64,000 bases of DNA from Oceanobacillus piezotolerans (GTDB lineage: Bacteria; Bacillota; Bacilli; Bacillales; Amphibacillaceae). The stretch's first letter is position 1. Each line of letters begins with the position of its first letter. The notes under the pieces were generated by a model. That model did no database searches. It had not been told where the DNA came from and saw nothing but the letters and a program-made list of their open reading frames with translations. The stretch spans positions 558,001 through 622,000 of the forward strand of contig NZ_RCHR01000001.1 in NCBI RefSeq assembly GCF_003665065.1, written 5' to 3'. Both the position numbers and the translations under genes were made by a program. Below, piece by piece: positions 51,887 to 60,648 of this stretch.

Positions 51887-53116
51887 TTATATATATTTGG
51901 CTGGCGAAACTTCTTTTACAAGGATAGCGCCATCCATTTGATCTGCTGGAATAATTAAGGTTTGCATTGTACCATGATCCATGTAAACTGTTTTTCGAAA
52001 TAGCCAACTATTTTCATCTACTTGCTCTGCTAGAGAAAAGTCGAGAAACGAGACTTCACAATCTACGGGGTTCATAAAATCTTCTAAGCTTTTTTTAGGA
52101 GGCTTTGAAACTTTCAGTATATTTCCTTTGTTATATGCCGCTTCTCCCTGGTACATATAAAGACCAAGATAATAAGAGACTTCTTGCAGTTCTTCGCTGA
52201 TTAAAGTTCCCATTGGTTTATAACTTCGATCTACATTTTTATAAATATGGTTGTTATGGGCCCAAATAATGATTTTTTCATCTGGATAGATTTCCTGGCA
52301 TAACCATGCTAAATTGTCTGCCATTATTTGATCCCGATATTTCAAGTAATCCCGATTCTTATTTGTAAGATGAATAAGAAAAAGTCGTTTGTTCTCCAGT
52401 ATCTTGAGTAAAACCTTAAATTGAAGCTGTAAACCATGTGTATGGAACTCTTGTTTTAAGTGAATTAATGTTTGGTTAAGAGCAGCAATTTGCTCTGTTA
52501 ATTCTGTAAATGCACGTTCGAATGCTTGTAAACTCTCCTTTGGGACGCGCTTCCTGCGGGCTTTATACATACCAAGACGATGATACCAATCAACCGAAGC
52601 CTTATGTACATGCTGAAAACTCTCTTTAAAATCTTTGTTAAGTCTAATTGGAATAGCATCTAAGAATTCCATTAATAAGCCTTGTTTTGCAGAGGGCTGG
52701 AAGTCGAAACCAATCATTTTCATATCGTTTGTCGCTTTCATAAATTGGAATAAAGGATAGGTTTCATGTGTTTTCCATAAAGAAAAGACGGATTTATCTA
52801 TAAAATCTTCCATAGTAAGTTTATCTTTGAGGAAATTCGCAGTATAACATTCTGTTAGGCCACTTTCAAAAGCGATAACTCGAAAGCCCATTTTATGATA
52901 TAAGAATTCAATCAGTTTTGATTTTAATAAGTTATGTTCAGCAACACCATGTCCATTTTCCCCAAGCCATACAATTCGCTTATTTTCTAATACATTTTCC
53001 AAAAAAACAAAATCCTCTATACTAGATTCAGATAACGAATCTAAATAGTATGAGTGCTTCTTTACCCACTCTAAAGATTTATTGTATTTATCCTTTCCTA
53101 ATGAAAATAACGCCAT
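51887..53116 (-). CDS. Erythromycin esterase-family protein
   Basis: This 409-residue protein matches the erythromycin esterase family (PF05139) by IVWLGENGHGVAEHNLLKSK, FRVIAFESGLTECYTA, FQFMKATNDMKMIGFDFQ, RDQIMADNLAWLCQ and IIIWAHNNHIYKN. The catalytic His and Glu of the family (GE.HG and the FESG Glu) are kept. A macrolide-hydrolysing role is not proven: many chromosomal members act on other substrates. GGAGGT lies before the ATG. No mobile element is near, so it is probably an intrinsic gene. Confidence 0.87.
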   Translation of the reverse strand: MALFSLGKDKYNKSLEWVKKHSYYLDSLSESSIEDFVFLENVLENKRIVWLGENGHGVAEHNLLKSKLIEFLYHKMGFRVIAFESGLTECYTANFLKDKLTMEDFIDKSVFSLWKTHETYPLFQFMKATNDMKMIGFDFQPSAKQGLLMEFLDAIPIRLNKDFKESFQHVHKASVDWYHRLGMYKARRKRVPKESLQAFERAFTELTEQIAALNQTLIHLKQEFHTHGLQLQFKVLLKILENKRLFLIHLTNKNRDYLKYRDQIMADNLAWLCQEIYPDEKIIIWAHNNHIYKNVDRSYKPMGTLISEELQEVSYYLGLYMYQGEAAYNKGNILKVSKPPKKSLEDFMNPVDCEVSFLDFSLAEQVDENSWLFRKTVYMDHGTMQTLIIPADQMDGAILVKEVSPAKYI

Positions 53117-53265
53117 GCTTACCTCCTATGTAATATGTGAATATCTTCTTCTATTCTTCATACGTAAGGAAGGCACAATAGTTTCAATTAAATGCGTTTA
53201 CAAGTAGCATTTCTATTATTCAATATCGGATGTAAAGCCAATGTTCTTCAATCATCATTGATAAT

Positions 53266-53295
53266 AATAAGGCACCTCTTAAGAGATGCCTTATT
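53266..53295 (-). terminator. Terminator of the DUF2188 gene
   Basis: AATAAGGCACCTCTT pairs with AAGAGATGCCTTATT (one wobble) with no loop bases beyond the centre, just after the stop codon. Confidence 0.75.
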
Positions 53296-53296
53296 G

Positions 53297-53500
53297 CTAT
53301 TTATAATGCTTTTCTTCAATTACATTATGTTGCTTATCAAGAATTAGAACTTTGCTTGGCTCGTTTTCTTTTGCCATCCTTTCAGCCTCTTCAATTGCCT
53401 CATCCTTAGAATCGTAAACCTCTTCTGGGGCCACGTCCTCCAGTTTCACCATCCAACTCGTTGCGTCGACATTTGGTGCTACACTATATGTCCTCATCAT
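53297..53500 (-). CDS. DUF2188 domain protein
   Basis: This 67-residue alpha-beta protein has the DUF2188 pattern: RTYSVAPNVDATSWMVKLED, then EVYDSKDEAIEEAERMAKEN and KVLILDKQHNVIEEKHYK. Function is unknown. AAAAGGGG lies before the start; either of the two consecutive ATG codons (53500 or 53497) may be used. It is a single-gene unit. Confidence 0.8.
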   Translation of the reverse strand: MMRTYSVAPNVDATSWMVKLEDVAPEEVYDSKDEAIEEAERMAKENEPSKVLILDKQHNVIEEKHYK

Positions 53501-53569
53501 AAAACCCCTTTTTCTTAATTTATCATTCTATTTCCCTTTTAAATTTTTCAATAAACATAAAATGTGCTG

Positions 53570-54106
53570 TTATCTCATTTTTCGTGGCCAGATAAAATAA
53601 GAAATGGAAATAGCAAAATCAATACCAACAACTAAAGACCATAATTTTAAGGTGTCAAAAAATACAGAAACACGTTCTGTATCATTTACTAATAGAATCA
53701 ACATATATAAAATACCAGCGCCTATTATGTATGCTATTAAATGCTGAAATGACCCTTTCAAGGAATGTCGAGCATAAGCATATCCATATAATTTCCCTGG
53801 CTTCTCTCCTTCTTTCTTTATATAGTATAGAAATCTCTGATCTGCCCAGCGGATCATACTCTTCCCAAACACAAGGGATACACCCAAATACATAGCGGCA
53901 ATCGAATGGGCCATTGTAGCAGTTCCACCATTCAAAAGGTCAACAGTAACAATAATCAGTAGTAATAAGTCTATAACAGGTGTAAGAGCTAGAAAGAATA
54001 TTCCTAGCGCCTTTCGATTTAATATATACCTCGATATTAAGCCAAGAATGATGACAACCCAAAAACCTACTTCAGCTGCGATAATACACCAAGCAATAAA
54101 ATTCAT
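53570..54106 (-). CDS. Integral membrane protein of unknown function
   Basis: This 178-residue protein has about five hydrophobic helices (about 5-25, 35-56, 64-84, 122-142, 150-170) and a basic cytoplasmic loop (RWADQRFLYYIKKEGEKPGK). I cannot name the family with confidence, though similar proteins are widespread in Bacillaceae. GAGGTGATG precedes the start. No partner gene is coupled to it. Confidence 0.7.
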   Translation of the reverse strand: MNFIAWCIIAAEVGFWVVIILGLISRYILNRKALGIFFLALTPVIDLLLLIIVTVDLLNGGTATMAHSIAAMYLGVSLVFGKSMIRWADQRFLYYIKKEGEKPGKLYGYAYARHSLKGSFQHLIAYIIGAGILYMLILLVNDTERVSVFFDTLKLWSLVVGIDFAISISYFIWPRKMR

Positions 54107-54208
54107 ACATCACCTCTTATTTTTATTCAACATTATTCAAATGATTGAACGATTTGTTTCTTCTAAATGTCTCACTAAACTTTGATTTTCATAGATGGTT
54201 ATTAAACT

Positions 54209-55186
54209 TTAGTTAGAAATAATCTTCACATACATCCCATTTATCGCTTTCTCATAAGCTTCCCGATTCATCTCATCGACCTTCTCGGAAATCTTAGATG
54301 CTTTTACTAGCTTCGTTTTACAAGCAACTGTTGGGTTAATTATTCTAATTTTATTTTTACGGTATATATCGTATTCGTTTCTGTCTTCTTTGACATAGAC
54401 ATGCTGATTTATCGACTTTAACTGTTTTATTATTTCATCATCATTTGTATCTTGTAACTTTAAGATAAGTTCATGGTCCATTTTTAAGAAGTCATCAAAG
54501 CCAATATGACCTTTATTCATCGCCAATTTTAATGTCTTGGACAATCTATCATTCCCATAAATATTTAATGGGTCCATGAAGAAATCGATGACCTCTTTGT
54601 AATAAGTCTCTACAAACCATTCCGCTAAGTCAATGCTTTGTAGACATATTTTCCCGTCCACTATCATGATGTCACTCAGAAAGCGATGTACCTCTACTAA
54701 AGGAATATCTCCATATTCATACCGATCGCGTAAGGTATAATCTACTCTGTCTGCGCATAGTTCAGGTGCATCTTGTTCTAATATTGTCCAAGTTGAATTG
54801 TTGAATAGTAATTCTTCAAAGTCATAGCCATATTTCTCAAGAATTGCCGGAATCTCTGATTTTTCAATAACAGAACGGTAAAGACCTTCATGATAATCTT
54901 CCTTGCTATTATCGAAAACAAAATCAACTACATGTGAAAAAGCAGTATGGGAAACATCATGCAGCAAACCAGCAATTTGCTCTTCTATAGAACCGCCGAG
55001 TTTTCTAATTAGCAGCATCACACCTATGGAATGATCAAACCTGGTGACATTCCATTTCTCGTTGACAAGATAACTCGCACCGCCTTGATGAACCCCCTTT
55101 AGCCTTTGAACAGCTTTACAGCCTAACAAATCTTCTAACACCTTCTCAATCTCGAATTCTCCGTATAATTTATCAGATAGAATCAT
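54209..55186 (-). CDS. HD superfamily phosphohydrolase
   Basis: This 325-residue protein has an HD domain with RFDHSIGVMLL (first His), GLLHDVSHTAFSHVVDF (the HD pair plus downstream His) and the final Asp in CADRVDYTLRD. This order resembles dNTP triphosphohydrolase-like and SamHD1-like enzymes of the smaller type; the substrate is unknown. AGGAGGCAC lies before the ATG at 55186. A strong hairpin separates it from helD upstream. Confidence 0.87.
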   Translation of the reverse strand: MILSDKLYGEFEIEKVLEDLLGCKAVQRLKGVHQGGASYLVNEKWNVTRFDHSIGVMLLIRKLGGSIEEQIAGLLHDVSHTAFSHVVDFVFDNSKEDYHEGLYRSVIEKSEIPAILEKYGYDFEELLFNNSTWTILEQDAPELCADRVDYTLRDRYEYGDIPLVEVHRFLSDIMIVDGKICLQSIDLAEWFVETYYKEVIDFFMDPLNIYGNDRLSKTLKLAMNKGHIGFDDFLKMDHELILKLQDTNDDEIIKQLKSINQHVYVKEDRNEYDIYRKNKIRIINPTVACKTKLVKASKISEKVDEMNREAYEKAINGMYVKIISN

Positions 55187-55346
55187 CTGTGCCTCCTAGT
55201 CTAGTTTTCTTAATGACTCTGAATATGCTGCTACTGCACCCCGAATAGTCCAATTAGCATGAAATGCTATTTATGTAACTTACAGTTGTGATTATCTATT
55301 TTTCAGCTTCTATAGTAGCATAAAAATTCTGAGTATACATTAACAT

Positions 55347-55382
55347 AAAACGAAGACAATCCTTCAAGATTGTCTTCGTTTT
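55347..55382 (-). terminator. Terminator of helD
   Basis: AAAACGAAGACAATC pairs exactly with GATTGTCTTCGTTTT around a six-base loop, 40 bases after the helD stop codon. Confidence 0.78.
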
Positions 55383-55421
55383 ACATATAATTTACCAAGA
55401 AGGTCCCTTGCCTTATTAACT

Positions 55422-57758
55422 TTAAGTTTCCAGAAAACCTTCTTCTATTACTTTTCGTAAAAATGGGCTCGGTTTGCCAACACTATACAGTTGCAAATAA
55501 TGCATCGCCCTTGTGCAGGCAGTGTAAAAAATCCTCCGCAGGCTTTCATCACCATAATTTTGCTCTGACGCATCATATATAATGACAGCATCAAATTCGA
55601 TACCTTTAGCCAAATAGGATGGTATCACAACTACTCCTTGCTCATATTCGATGGAACTGCTCTTTAAGAGTTTGATGCCATCAATTCTGGAGAGAGACTC
55701 AAATGCGCGCAGACTTTCCTCAGCAGATTTGCATATTATCGCGATACTGTTAACCCCTTGACTACGATAATTCTCTACCTTGGAAGTAATACATCCGTGC
55801 AGCTCATCATATTCATCTAATTGCTGCAGCATTGGTCGTTCCCCTTCCCGTTCAAACGGGATAATACTTTCTCCATTTGGAACGAGTCTTCGGGTAAATT
55901 CTATAATCGGTTTTGTCGATCGATAACTTCGGGCTATATTAATTACTTCTGTTTCATCCGGTCCGTAGAGACTGGTAAGTGTGTTAAAGTCACTTTTTTC
56001 ACTGGCGTGTGCAAATATAGCTTGATTAAAGTCGCCTAGCACGGTCATTCTGGCAGCCGGGAACAAACGCTTTAAAAATTCAAATTGGAATGGCGAATAA
56101 TCCTGTGCCTCGTCCACAACGATGTGTTTAATTGAACTGTTCGTCTGAAAGTCCAAAATCATCTCTTTCAAAAGTAAAAATGGAGTAGCGTCTTCATAGA
56201 ATAATTTATCTTCATCGAGCATTTCCTGTGTTAGAGTACAAATAGCCGCCAAGTCTTTTGTCGTTTCTCCTTCCACCAATTGGTTAATTCGCAAAGAATC
56301 AGAAAAAAGCTGCCTGTACACTCCCTTAAAGTCAATGAATCGATATGCTTTGATTCTTTTTCGTAATGGCTTCATCTTTTGGTTAGCAATCAATTTGGCA
56401 AGCGCCTTTGGATCGACTTCATAATCAGCAATTGCCTCTCTTTTAAAACCTTGTTTTTTCGCTAAGTAGATCCGGGCCTTATGGTAATCTTCATTGCTAA
56501 GCAGTTCGATTTCTTCTTGCACCCATGGCCTTTTCCATTGGAGCTTTTGACTCTCTTTAATTTTATTTATGAGCCAATCCTTTAATTTTTCAAGTCTACT
56601 ATGAAAACGGAGTGAGGTGTCGTGGTTATAAAACCTTTCTGTTATTTGTCGTGCAGTAACGATTGGTTCGCCTCTGAAAATAATATCTTTAAATAGCATC
56701 CCCGATACTTCCAGTGACTGTAGATAGGATTGAACCGCCTCAAAAAACAGAGTAGACCCTTTAAATCGAATACTCGCAAGCCTAGACCTGTATAATTGTG
56801 TATTCTCCGCAGTTAAGACATACTCTAATTGTTGATAAGGATTTTCGACTTGAAACTCTTTGATCAGCTTACGGTCCAAGTATTCCTGAAATGTAACCTG
56901 TTGCATATTCTCTTCGCCAAGTTCAGGCAGAACATTGGAAACATAACTGTTAAATATCGTATTAGGAGAAAATAATATAATTTGATCAGCACGAAGGTTC
57001 TCTCGATATTTATAAAGCAAATAGGCTATACGCTGAAGAGCAGCTGATGTCTTACCGCTGCCAGCTGCTCCATGAACAATGAGCAAGCTTCCGCGATCAT
57101 GACGGATAATTTGATTTTGCTCTTGTTGAATGGTAGCTACAATATTGTGCATCTGTTTATCAGTCCCTTTACCCAGGACCTGTTGCAAAATCTCGTCTCC
57201 TATAGTGAGACTGGTATCGAACATAGATTGAAGAATGCCGTCGCGGATAATATATTGCCACTTTTTCTCCAACAAGCCTTCAATGACACCTTCAGGGATT
57301 GTATACTTCGCTGGGCCGGGCTGATATTCATAGTAGACACTAGAAATTGGAGCTCTCCAGTCATAGATAAGGATATTCTCCCCACTTGCATCAAAAAGAG
57401 TAGAAACACCAATATAGATTTGTTCTTCAGTTGAAGTACCTTCTTCCAGAAAATCAATGCGGCCAAAGTAAGGGACTCTCTGCATCCGACGTAGTATGGA
57501 CAACCGCTTGGATGCATGTCTATGAGTGCTTTGGCTTACGGATAGTGCCTGAGCCTCTTGTCTCAGGCCTATGATGGTTTCAAGGTAATCATCAAAGGTA
57601 TCTGTATTCACTTTGACTTCATCCCAAAAGTGTTTGCGGGTATGAATTACTTCGTTTTTACGCCTGAAAGTTTCTTCTTCCAATTTAGATATTTCTTCCC
57701 GAACGGTCTCCATTACGCTCTCGAGGCGCTTTTGCTCCATTTTAAATTGTTTATCCAT
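55422..57758 (-). CDS. helD: RNA polymerase recycling motor HelD
   Basis: HelD is an SF1 ATPase that pulls stalled RNA polymerase off DNA. The 778-residue protein has an N-terminal coiled-coil arm (about 1-80, rich in Glu/Lys/Arg) that enters the polymerase secondary channel. It then has motifs of the UvrD-like motor: GAAGSGKTSAALQR (Walker A), VVDEAQDYSPFQF (Walker B), LGDFNQAIFAH, ARSYRSTKPIIEF, LAKGIEFDAVIIYD and FYTACTRAMHY. YDWRAPISSVYYEY is a HelD signature. The length is that of B. subtilis HelD. AAGGAGTG sits 6 bases before ATG 57758. Confidence 0.94.
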   Translation of the reverse strand: MDKQFKMEQKRLESVMETVREEISKLEEETFRRKNEVIHTRKHFWDEVKVNTDTFDDYLETIIGLRQEAQALSVSQSTHRHASKRLSILRRMQRVPYFGRIDFLEEGTSTEEQIYIGVSTLFDASGENILIYDWRAPISSVYYEYQPGPAKYTIPEGVIEGLLEKKWQYIIRDGILQSMFDTSLTIGDEILQQVLGKGTDKQMHNIVATIQQEQNQIIRHDRGSLLIVHGAAGSGKTSAALQRIAYLLYKYRENLRADQIILFSPNTIFNSYVSNVLPELGEENMQQVTFQEYLDRKLIKEFQVENPYQQLEYVLTAENTQLYRSRLASIRFKGSTLFFEAVQSYLQSLEVSGMLFKDIIFRGEPIVTARQITERFYNHDTSLRFHSRLEKLKDWLINKIKESQKLQWKRPWVQEEIELLSNEDYHKARIYLAKKQGFKREAIADYEVDPKALAKLIANQKMKPLRKRIKAYRFIDFKGVYRQLFSDSLRINQLVEGETTKDLAAICTLTQEMLDEDKLFYEDATPFLLLKEMILDFQTNSSIKHIVVDEAQDYSPFQFEFLKRLFPAARMTVLGDFNQAIFAHASEKSDFNTLTSLYGPDETEVINIARSYRSTKPIIEFTRRLVPNGESIIPFEREGERPMLQQLDEYDELHGCITSKVENYRSQGVNSIAIICKSAEESLRAFESLSRIDGIKLLKSSSIEYEQGVVVIPSYLAKGIEFDAVIIYDASEQNYGDESLRRIFYTACTRAMHYLQLYSVGKPSPFLRKVIEEGFLET

Positions 57759-57790
57759 AGCAAACACTCCTTAAAAAATATAAATAAGGG

Positions 57791-57820
57791 TTGACTAAAG
57801 AATAGATTATGTTGTATACT
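57791..57820 (+). promoter_or_regulatory. Orphan sigma-A promoter upstream of helD, on the opposite strand
   Basis: TTGACT (57791-57796) and TATACT (57815-57820) with an 18-base spacer point away from helD into the gap before grpB. No plus-strand gene follows; instead there is a perfect palindromic terminator. Confidence 0.6.
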
Positions 57821-57826
57821 TAAGAT

Positions 57827-57958
57827 AGGGATAATATAAGTAAATACAACTATTTATAGTCAATCTATATAACTGTATCACAATATTTAATAGTTTTCAA
57901 TGTAATGGATTGAAAGAGCAGTATTTCATGTTTAAACATGAAATACTGCTCTTTTTAT
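57827..57958 (+). ncRNA. Candidate small RNA between helD and grpB
   Basis: A transcript starting about 7 bases after the TATACT box would run for about 130 nt through AT-rich sequence with no start codon plus ribosome binding site, and end in a perfect 42-nt palindrome with a T run. Both flanking genes are on the other strand, so the unit has no coding partner. The evidence is the promoter plus terminator combination only. Confidence 0.45.
57913..57958. terminator. Perfect 42-nt palindrome with T run
   Basis: AAAGAGCAGTATTTCATGTTT is followed with no spacer by its exact complement. TTTTT follows on the plus strand, and only TTTC on the minus strand, so the stronger terminator reads plus, although it also lies 31 bases after the end of grpB on the minus strand. 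Confidence 0.75.
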
Positions 57959-57988
57959 GATTCCATACTATGAAATTTTGCATTCTGA

Positions 57989-58525
57989 TTAACTTTGCGT
58001 AATTTCTCCACAATTTAGCCTATACCATTTTACTGCCTTTTGCTCTATTTCTCTTACTAGCTCATTTTTTCCATTTATATATGCTTCTATATCCCAAGGG
58101 AACCGGTTTGCTAGCTGTTCCTTTAGAGCACCGTATTTGTTTCGTACCTTTGGGTGCGCTCTTAAATAGTCACGAAATGCAAGATGTCTAGTAATTTCCG
58201 GACTTCCTATTTGAAAAATATGTATATGGTGGGATCGGTTGTTTCCGCCTTTTTGGAAGAATCTTCGTCCAGTTATCCCATTCTCTCCCATTGGTTCATA
58301 ACCTAGAAATTGCAAATCTTTATTATAATAATCCACTCTGCTTATCTCTTTCACAATAATCATAATATCGATAATTGGCTTAGCCTTTAAGCCGTGTACA
58401 GAGGTACTCCCTATATGATGAACTTCGACTAATTCCTCTCCAAAAGTGGAACGAAGCTTTTCTGCTTCCGACGCGAATATCCCAGCCCACTCCTCAGTGT
58501 AAGACGCTACTTCAACTTTTCTCAA
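57989..58525 (-). CDS. GrpB family (UPF0157) nucleotidyltransferase-like protein
   Basis: This 178-residue protein has the family hallmarks: VHHIGSTSVHGLKAKPIIDI (a nucleotidyltransferase-like GSTS...D.DI loop), GITGRRFFQKGG, HHIHIFQIGSPEITRHLAFRD (described in parts HHIHIF and LAFRDYL) and KYGALKEQLANRF. The biochemical role is unsettled. I start at TTG 58525 (LRKVEVASY), which has GAAAGGATTGA upstream and matches the usual start of the family. An in-frame GTG at 58606 would overlap the previous gene. Confidence 0.82.
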   Translation of the reverse strand: MRKVEVASYTEEWAGIFASEAEKLRSTFGEELVEVHHIGSTSVHGLKAKPIIDIMIIVKEISRVDYYNKDLQFLGYEPMGENGITGRRFFQKGGNNRSHHIHIFQIGSPEITRHLAFRDYLRAHPKVRNKYGALKEQLANRFPWDIEAYINGKNELVREIEQKAVKWYRLNCGEITQS

Positions 58526-58565
58526 AAAATCAATCCTTTCATATGTATCCGTAGAGAAAAGGTGT

Positions 58566-58781
58566 CTAGTCTTTTTTCTGACTTCGATGCCTTTTATCAG
58601 CTGCACTTAAAATAAATAAGATGGCAATAAAACAAATAGCCCCTTCTATCCATATTTTTAACCAGATTGGAAGTGGAATCATGAGGTCAAATAAAAAAAG
58701 AAATAAAGAACCAAATAATATAAGTCCAATACCTAATAATAACGCTATTCTTTCAGGGATTGCATTAATTTTATTAATCAA
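58566..58781 (-). CDS. Small membrane protein (two helices)
   Basis: This 71-residue protein has two hydrophobic helices (about 12-33 and 40-59) and a basic C-terminal tail (ADKRHRSQKKD). It lies between the kinase and GrpB genes with short gaps and could belong to that operon. The TTG start at 58781 has only a weak ribosome binding site (TTGGA). I do not recognise it. Confidence 0.5.
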   Translation of the reverse strand: MINKINAIPERIALLLGIGLILFGSLFLFLFDLMIPLPIWLKIWIEGAICFIAILFILSAADKRHRSQKKD

Positions 58782-58799
58782 TGATAATCATCCAATCTA

Positions 58800-59321
58800 T
58801 TATATAGTTAATCTATCTATGTAGGCTTTAATCTCTTGTTTACTCTTTAAGATGATGATTTCTTTGTTCGGGTCTGTTTCTTTAAGGTTTTGAAATCGTT
58901 CTTTCATGGTTATTTTTCGATTATAGTAGGTTGTACAGATAAACTTGATAAAGGCCCAATCCAATTTTTCTTTGCATCCCTCTCCCATATCTGCTCTGGT
59001 CTTTCCAATATGGGTAAAGAAGCGTTTTGCTACGCGATATAGACACATAATCAGGGGCAGCTCTAAGTAGATTATAGTATCTGCACGGTCCATTCGAATT
59101 GGAAATGTACCAGTATAGTTCCCTTCAATTATCCATTTTTCTCGCTTTACGATAGCTTTCTGTGCCGATACAAATTCTTCTTTAGGAGCTTCCACCCAAT
59201 TTGGTTTCCAATAGAAAGAGTCTAAATGATATACATTTATTCCAATTGCCTCCCCTAACTTTCTCGCAAAGGTAGATTTCCCTACACCTGCTGATACACC
59301 AATAATCATAATACGGTTCAA
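58800..59321 (-). CDS. P-loop kinase, FlaR/topology-modulation-type
   Basis: This 173-residue nucleotide kinase-like protein has Walker A GVSAGVGKSTFARKL, then YHLDSFYWKPNWVEAP (the H.D...WKP signature of the topology-modulation/FlaR family), IIEGNYTGTFPIRMDRADTI, seen as the lid-adjacent IIEGNYTG and DTIIYLELP. Substrate is unknown. TTG 59321 has GAGAGGGTG a few bases upstream; GTG 59330 lies within that site. Confidence 0.82.
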   Translation of the reverse strand: MNRIMIIGVSAGVGKSTFARKLGEAIGINVYHLDSFYWKPNWVEAPKEEFVSAQKAIVKREKWIIEGNYTGTFPIRMDRADTIIYLELPLIMCLYRVAKRFFTHIGKTRADMGEGCKEKLDWAFIKFICTTYYNRKITMKERFQNLKETDPNKEIIILKSKQEIKAYIDRLTI

Positions 59322-59515
59322 CTTTAACACCCTCTCTTGCCAGAGATCATATTGCTTTCAAGTGAGTAAATCACTCCTAGGGAAAGCACGTATTACATAT
59401 TCTTATTTTATCATGCCAGAATGTTAAATAATATGAAGATTAAATTTAATGTTATAAATTAAACAGGATTTTATAAAAAATCGATTAAGATAAGAAATTT
59501 TCTTTAAAATGTTTA

Positions 59516-59544
59516 TTGACAGATGGATATAACCAAATTATACT
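59516..59544 (+). promoter_or_regulatory. Consensus sigma-A promoter of the TerC/riboswitch unit
   Basis: TTGACA and TATACT are separated by exactly 17 bases. The start would be near 59551, about 20 nt before the riboswitch P1 helix. Confidence 0.9.
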
Positions 59545-59570
59545 ATAAATATACATTTGAATAGTTCTCC

Positions 59571-59662
59571 TAAAGGGGAGTAGCTGATACAGCAGAGTCG
59601 TCATTTCGGAGTTGATTTTCTCCCGGTTCTGTTGGCAACATTTTGTTGTAGCAAGACCTTTA
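59571..59662 (+). promoter_or_regulatory. yybP-ykoY (manganese) riboswitch aptamer
   Basis: The consensus is clear: AAAGGGGAGTAGC at the 5' side, GTCGTCA, a central hairpin containing CCGGTTCTGTTGGCAACA, and the 3' GCAAGACCTTTA. P1 forms between TAAAGG (59571-59576) and CCTTTA (59657-59662). The 3' P1 strand is also the first arm of the adjacent terminator, so Mn(II) binding, which stabilises P1, should prevent termination and turn on the TerC gene 200 nt downstream. The family responds to Mn2+ in B. subtilis and E. coli. Confidence 0.93.
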
Positions 59663-59684
59663 TCTCGTCTGGTAAAGGTTTTTT
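59656..59684 (+). terminator. Riboswitch terminator 1
   Basis: ACCTTTATC pairs with GGTAAAGGT (one G-T wobble) around TCGTCT and is followed by six T residues. It shares bases 59657-59662 with P1 of the riboswitch, so the two cannot form together. Confidence 0.88.
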
Positions 59685-59694
59685 ATTGTTTTCT

Positions 59695-59726
59695 AAACCT
59701 TTACCGTGTCTGGTAAAGGTTTTTTT
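59695..59726 (+). terminator. Riboswitch terminator 2 (duplicated copy)
   Basis: AAACCTTTACC pairs exactly with GGTAAAGGTTT around GTGTCT and runs into six T residues. It is almost a copy of terminator 1, including the loop GTCT, 16 bases further on. Its 5' arm is also perfectly complementary to the 3' arm of terminator 1. Confidence 0.88.
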
Positions 59727-59862
59727 AATGCTTTTATCTAGACCGGAACTATCCATTTCATTAACGAAAGAGAGGAGTTTCGAAGGGTAGGTGGAAGGAA
59801 TTCTTTAAACTTTAGAGGCTTTAGATTCAAAAAAAAATAGAAATATCTGAGGAGGATATTCT

Positions 59863-60627
59863 TTGGAATTGATTATATTTGAATACGCATGGGTATTGTT
59901 GTTATTAGTTGCTCTTGAAGGCTTACTTGCAGCCGATAATGCATTAGTTTTAGCGATTATGGTTAAACACCTTCCTGAAGAGAAAAGAAGAAAGGCCCTC
60001 TTTTATGGATTGGCCGGAGCGTTTGTCTTCCGATTTGCATCTTTATTTATTATTTCCTTCCTAGTCGATGTTTGGCAGATTCAAGCGATTGGAGCGTTAT
60101 ATCTTCTATTCATAGCTATAAATCATATTGTAAGGAAGCTCTATTTTAATAAGGAGAAAGAGACTAGCAAAGAAAAGAAGCAATCCGGCTTTTGGGGGAC
60201 TGTCTTCAAGGTTGAATTGGCAGATATTGCTTTTGCAATAGACTCGATACTCGCAGCGGTTGCACTAGCAATGACTTTACCAAGCACAAATCTTCCACAA
60301 ATTGGTGGAATGGATGGCGGGAAATTCCTAGTCATTTTAACTGGTGGGTTAATTGGCGTAATTATTATGCGGTTTGCTGCAAACTTGTTCGTTAAGTTGC
60401 TACAATCAAGACCTGGGCTTGAAATTGCTGCGTTTGCAATCGTAGGTTGGGTAGGTGTTAAACTTTCTGTTTTAACACTGGGACACAAGGATATTGCTAT
60501 AATCCCCTATGACTTTGCTCATTCTACAGAATGGAAAATATTCTTTTACACGGTTCTAATTGGAATTGCTGCAGCTGGATGGTTTCTTACAAAAGAAAAG
60601 AAAGAAACTGAAAAACAGATCCCTTAG
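59863..60627 (+). CDS. TerC family manganese transporter, YkoY/MeeY-like
   Basis: This 254-residue membrane protein has seven or so helices. The first helix has the conserved acidic metal motif LLLLVALEGLLAADNALVLA (Glu and Asp-Asn), repeated in VELADIAFAIDSILAAVALA, with Asp/Glu in each half. This inverted repeat arrangement is the TerC signature. In B. subtilis the TerC proteins YkoY (MeeY) and YceF export Mn to metallate secreted enzymes, and ykoY is itself controlled by a yybP-ykoY riboswitch, as here. GAGGAGG sits 7 bases before TTG 59863. Confidence 0.93.
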   Translation: MELIIFEYAWVLLLLVALEGLLAADNALVLAIMVKHLPEEKRRKALFYGLAGAFVFRFASLFIISFLVDVWQIQAIGALYLLFIAINHIVRKLYFNKEKETSKEKKQSGFWGTVFKVELADIAFAIDSILAAVALAMTLPSTNLPQIGGMDGGKFLVILTGGLIGVIIMRFAANLFVKLLQSRPGLEIAAFAIVGWVGVKLSVLTLGHKDIAIIPYDFAHSTEWKIFFYTVLIGIAAAGWFLTKEKKETEKQIP

Positions 60628-60648
60628 CTTTAAGGGATCTGTTTTTTT
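60613..60648 (+). terminator. Terminator of the TerC gene
   Basis: AAACAGATCCCTTA pairs exactly with TAAGGGATCTGTTT around GCTT and ends in seven T residues. The first arm overlaps the stop codon. Confidence 0.92.

Noticed and set aside
51887..53116. Acquired macrolide resistance gene
   Set aside because: It belongs to the esterase family, but nothing mobile is near and many chromosomal members do not act on macrolides.
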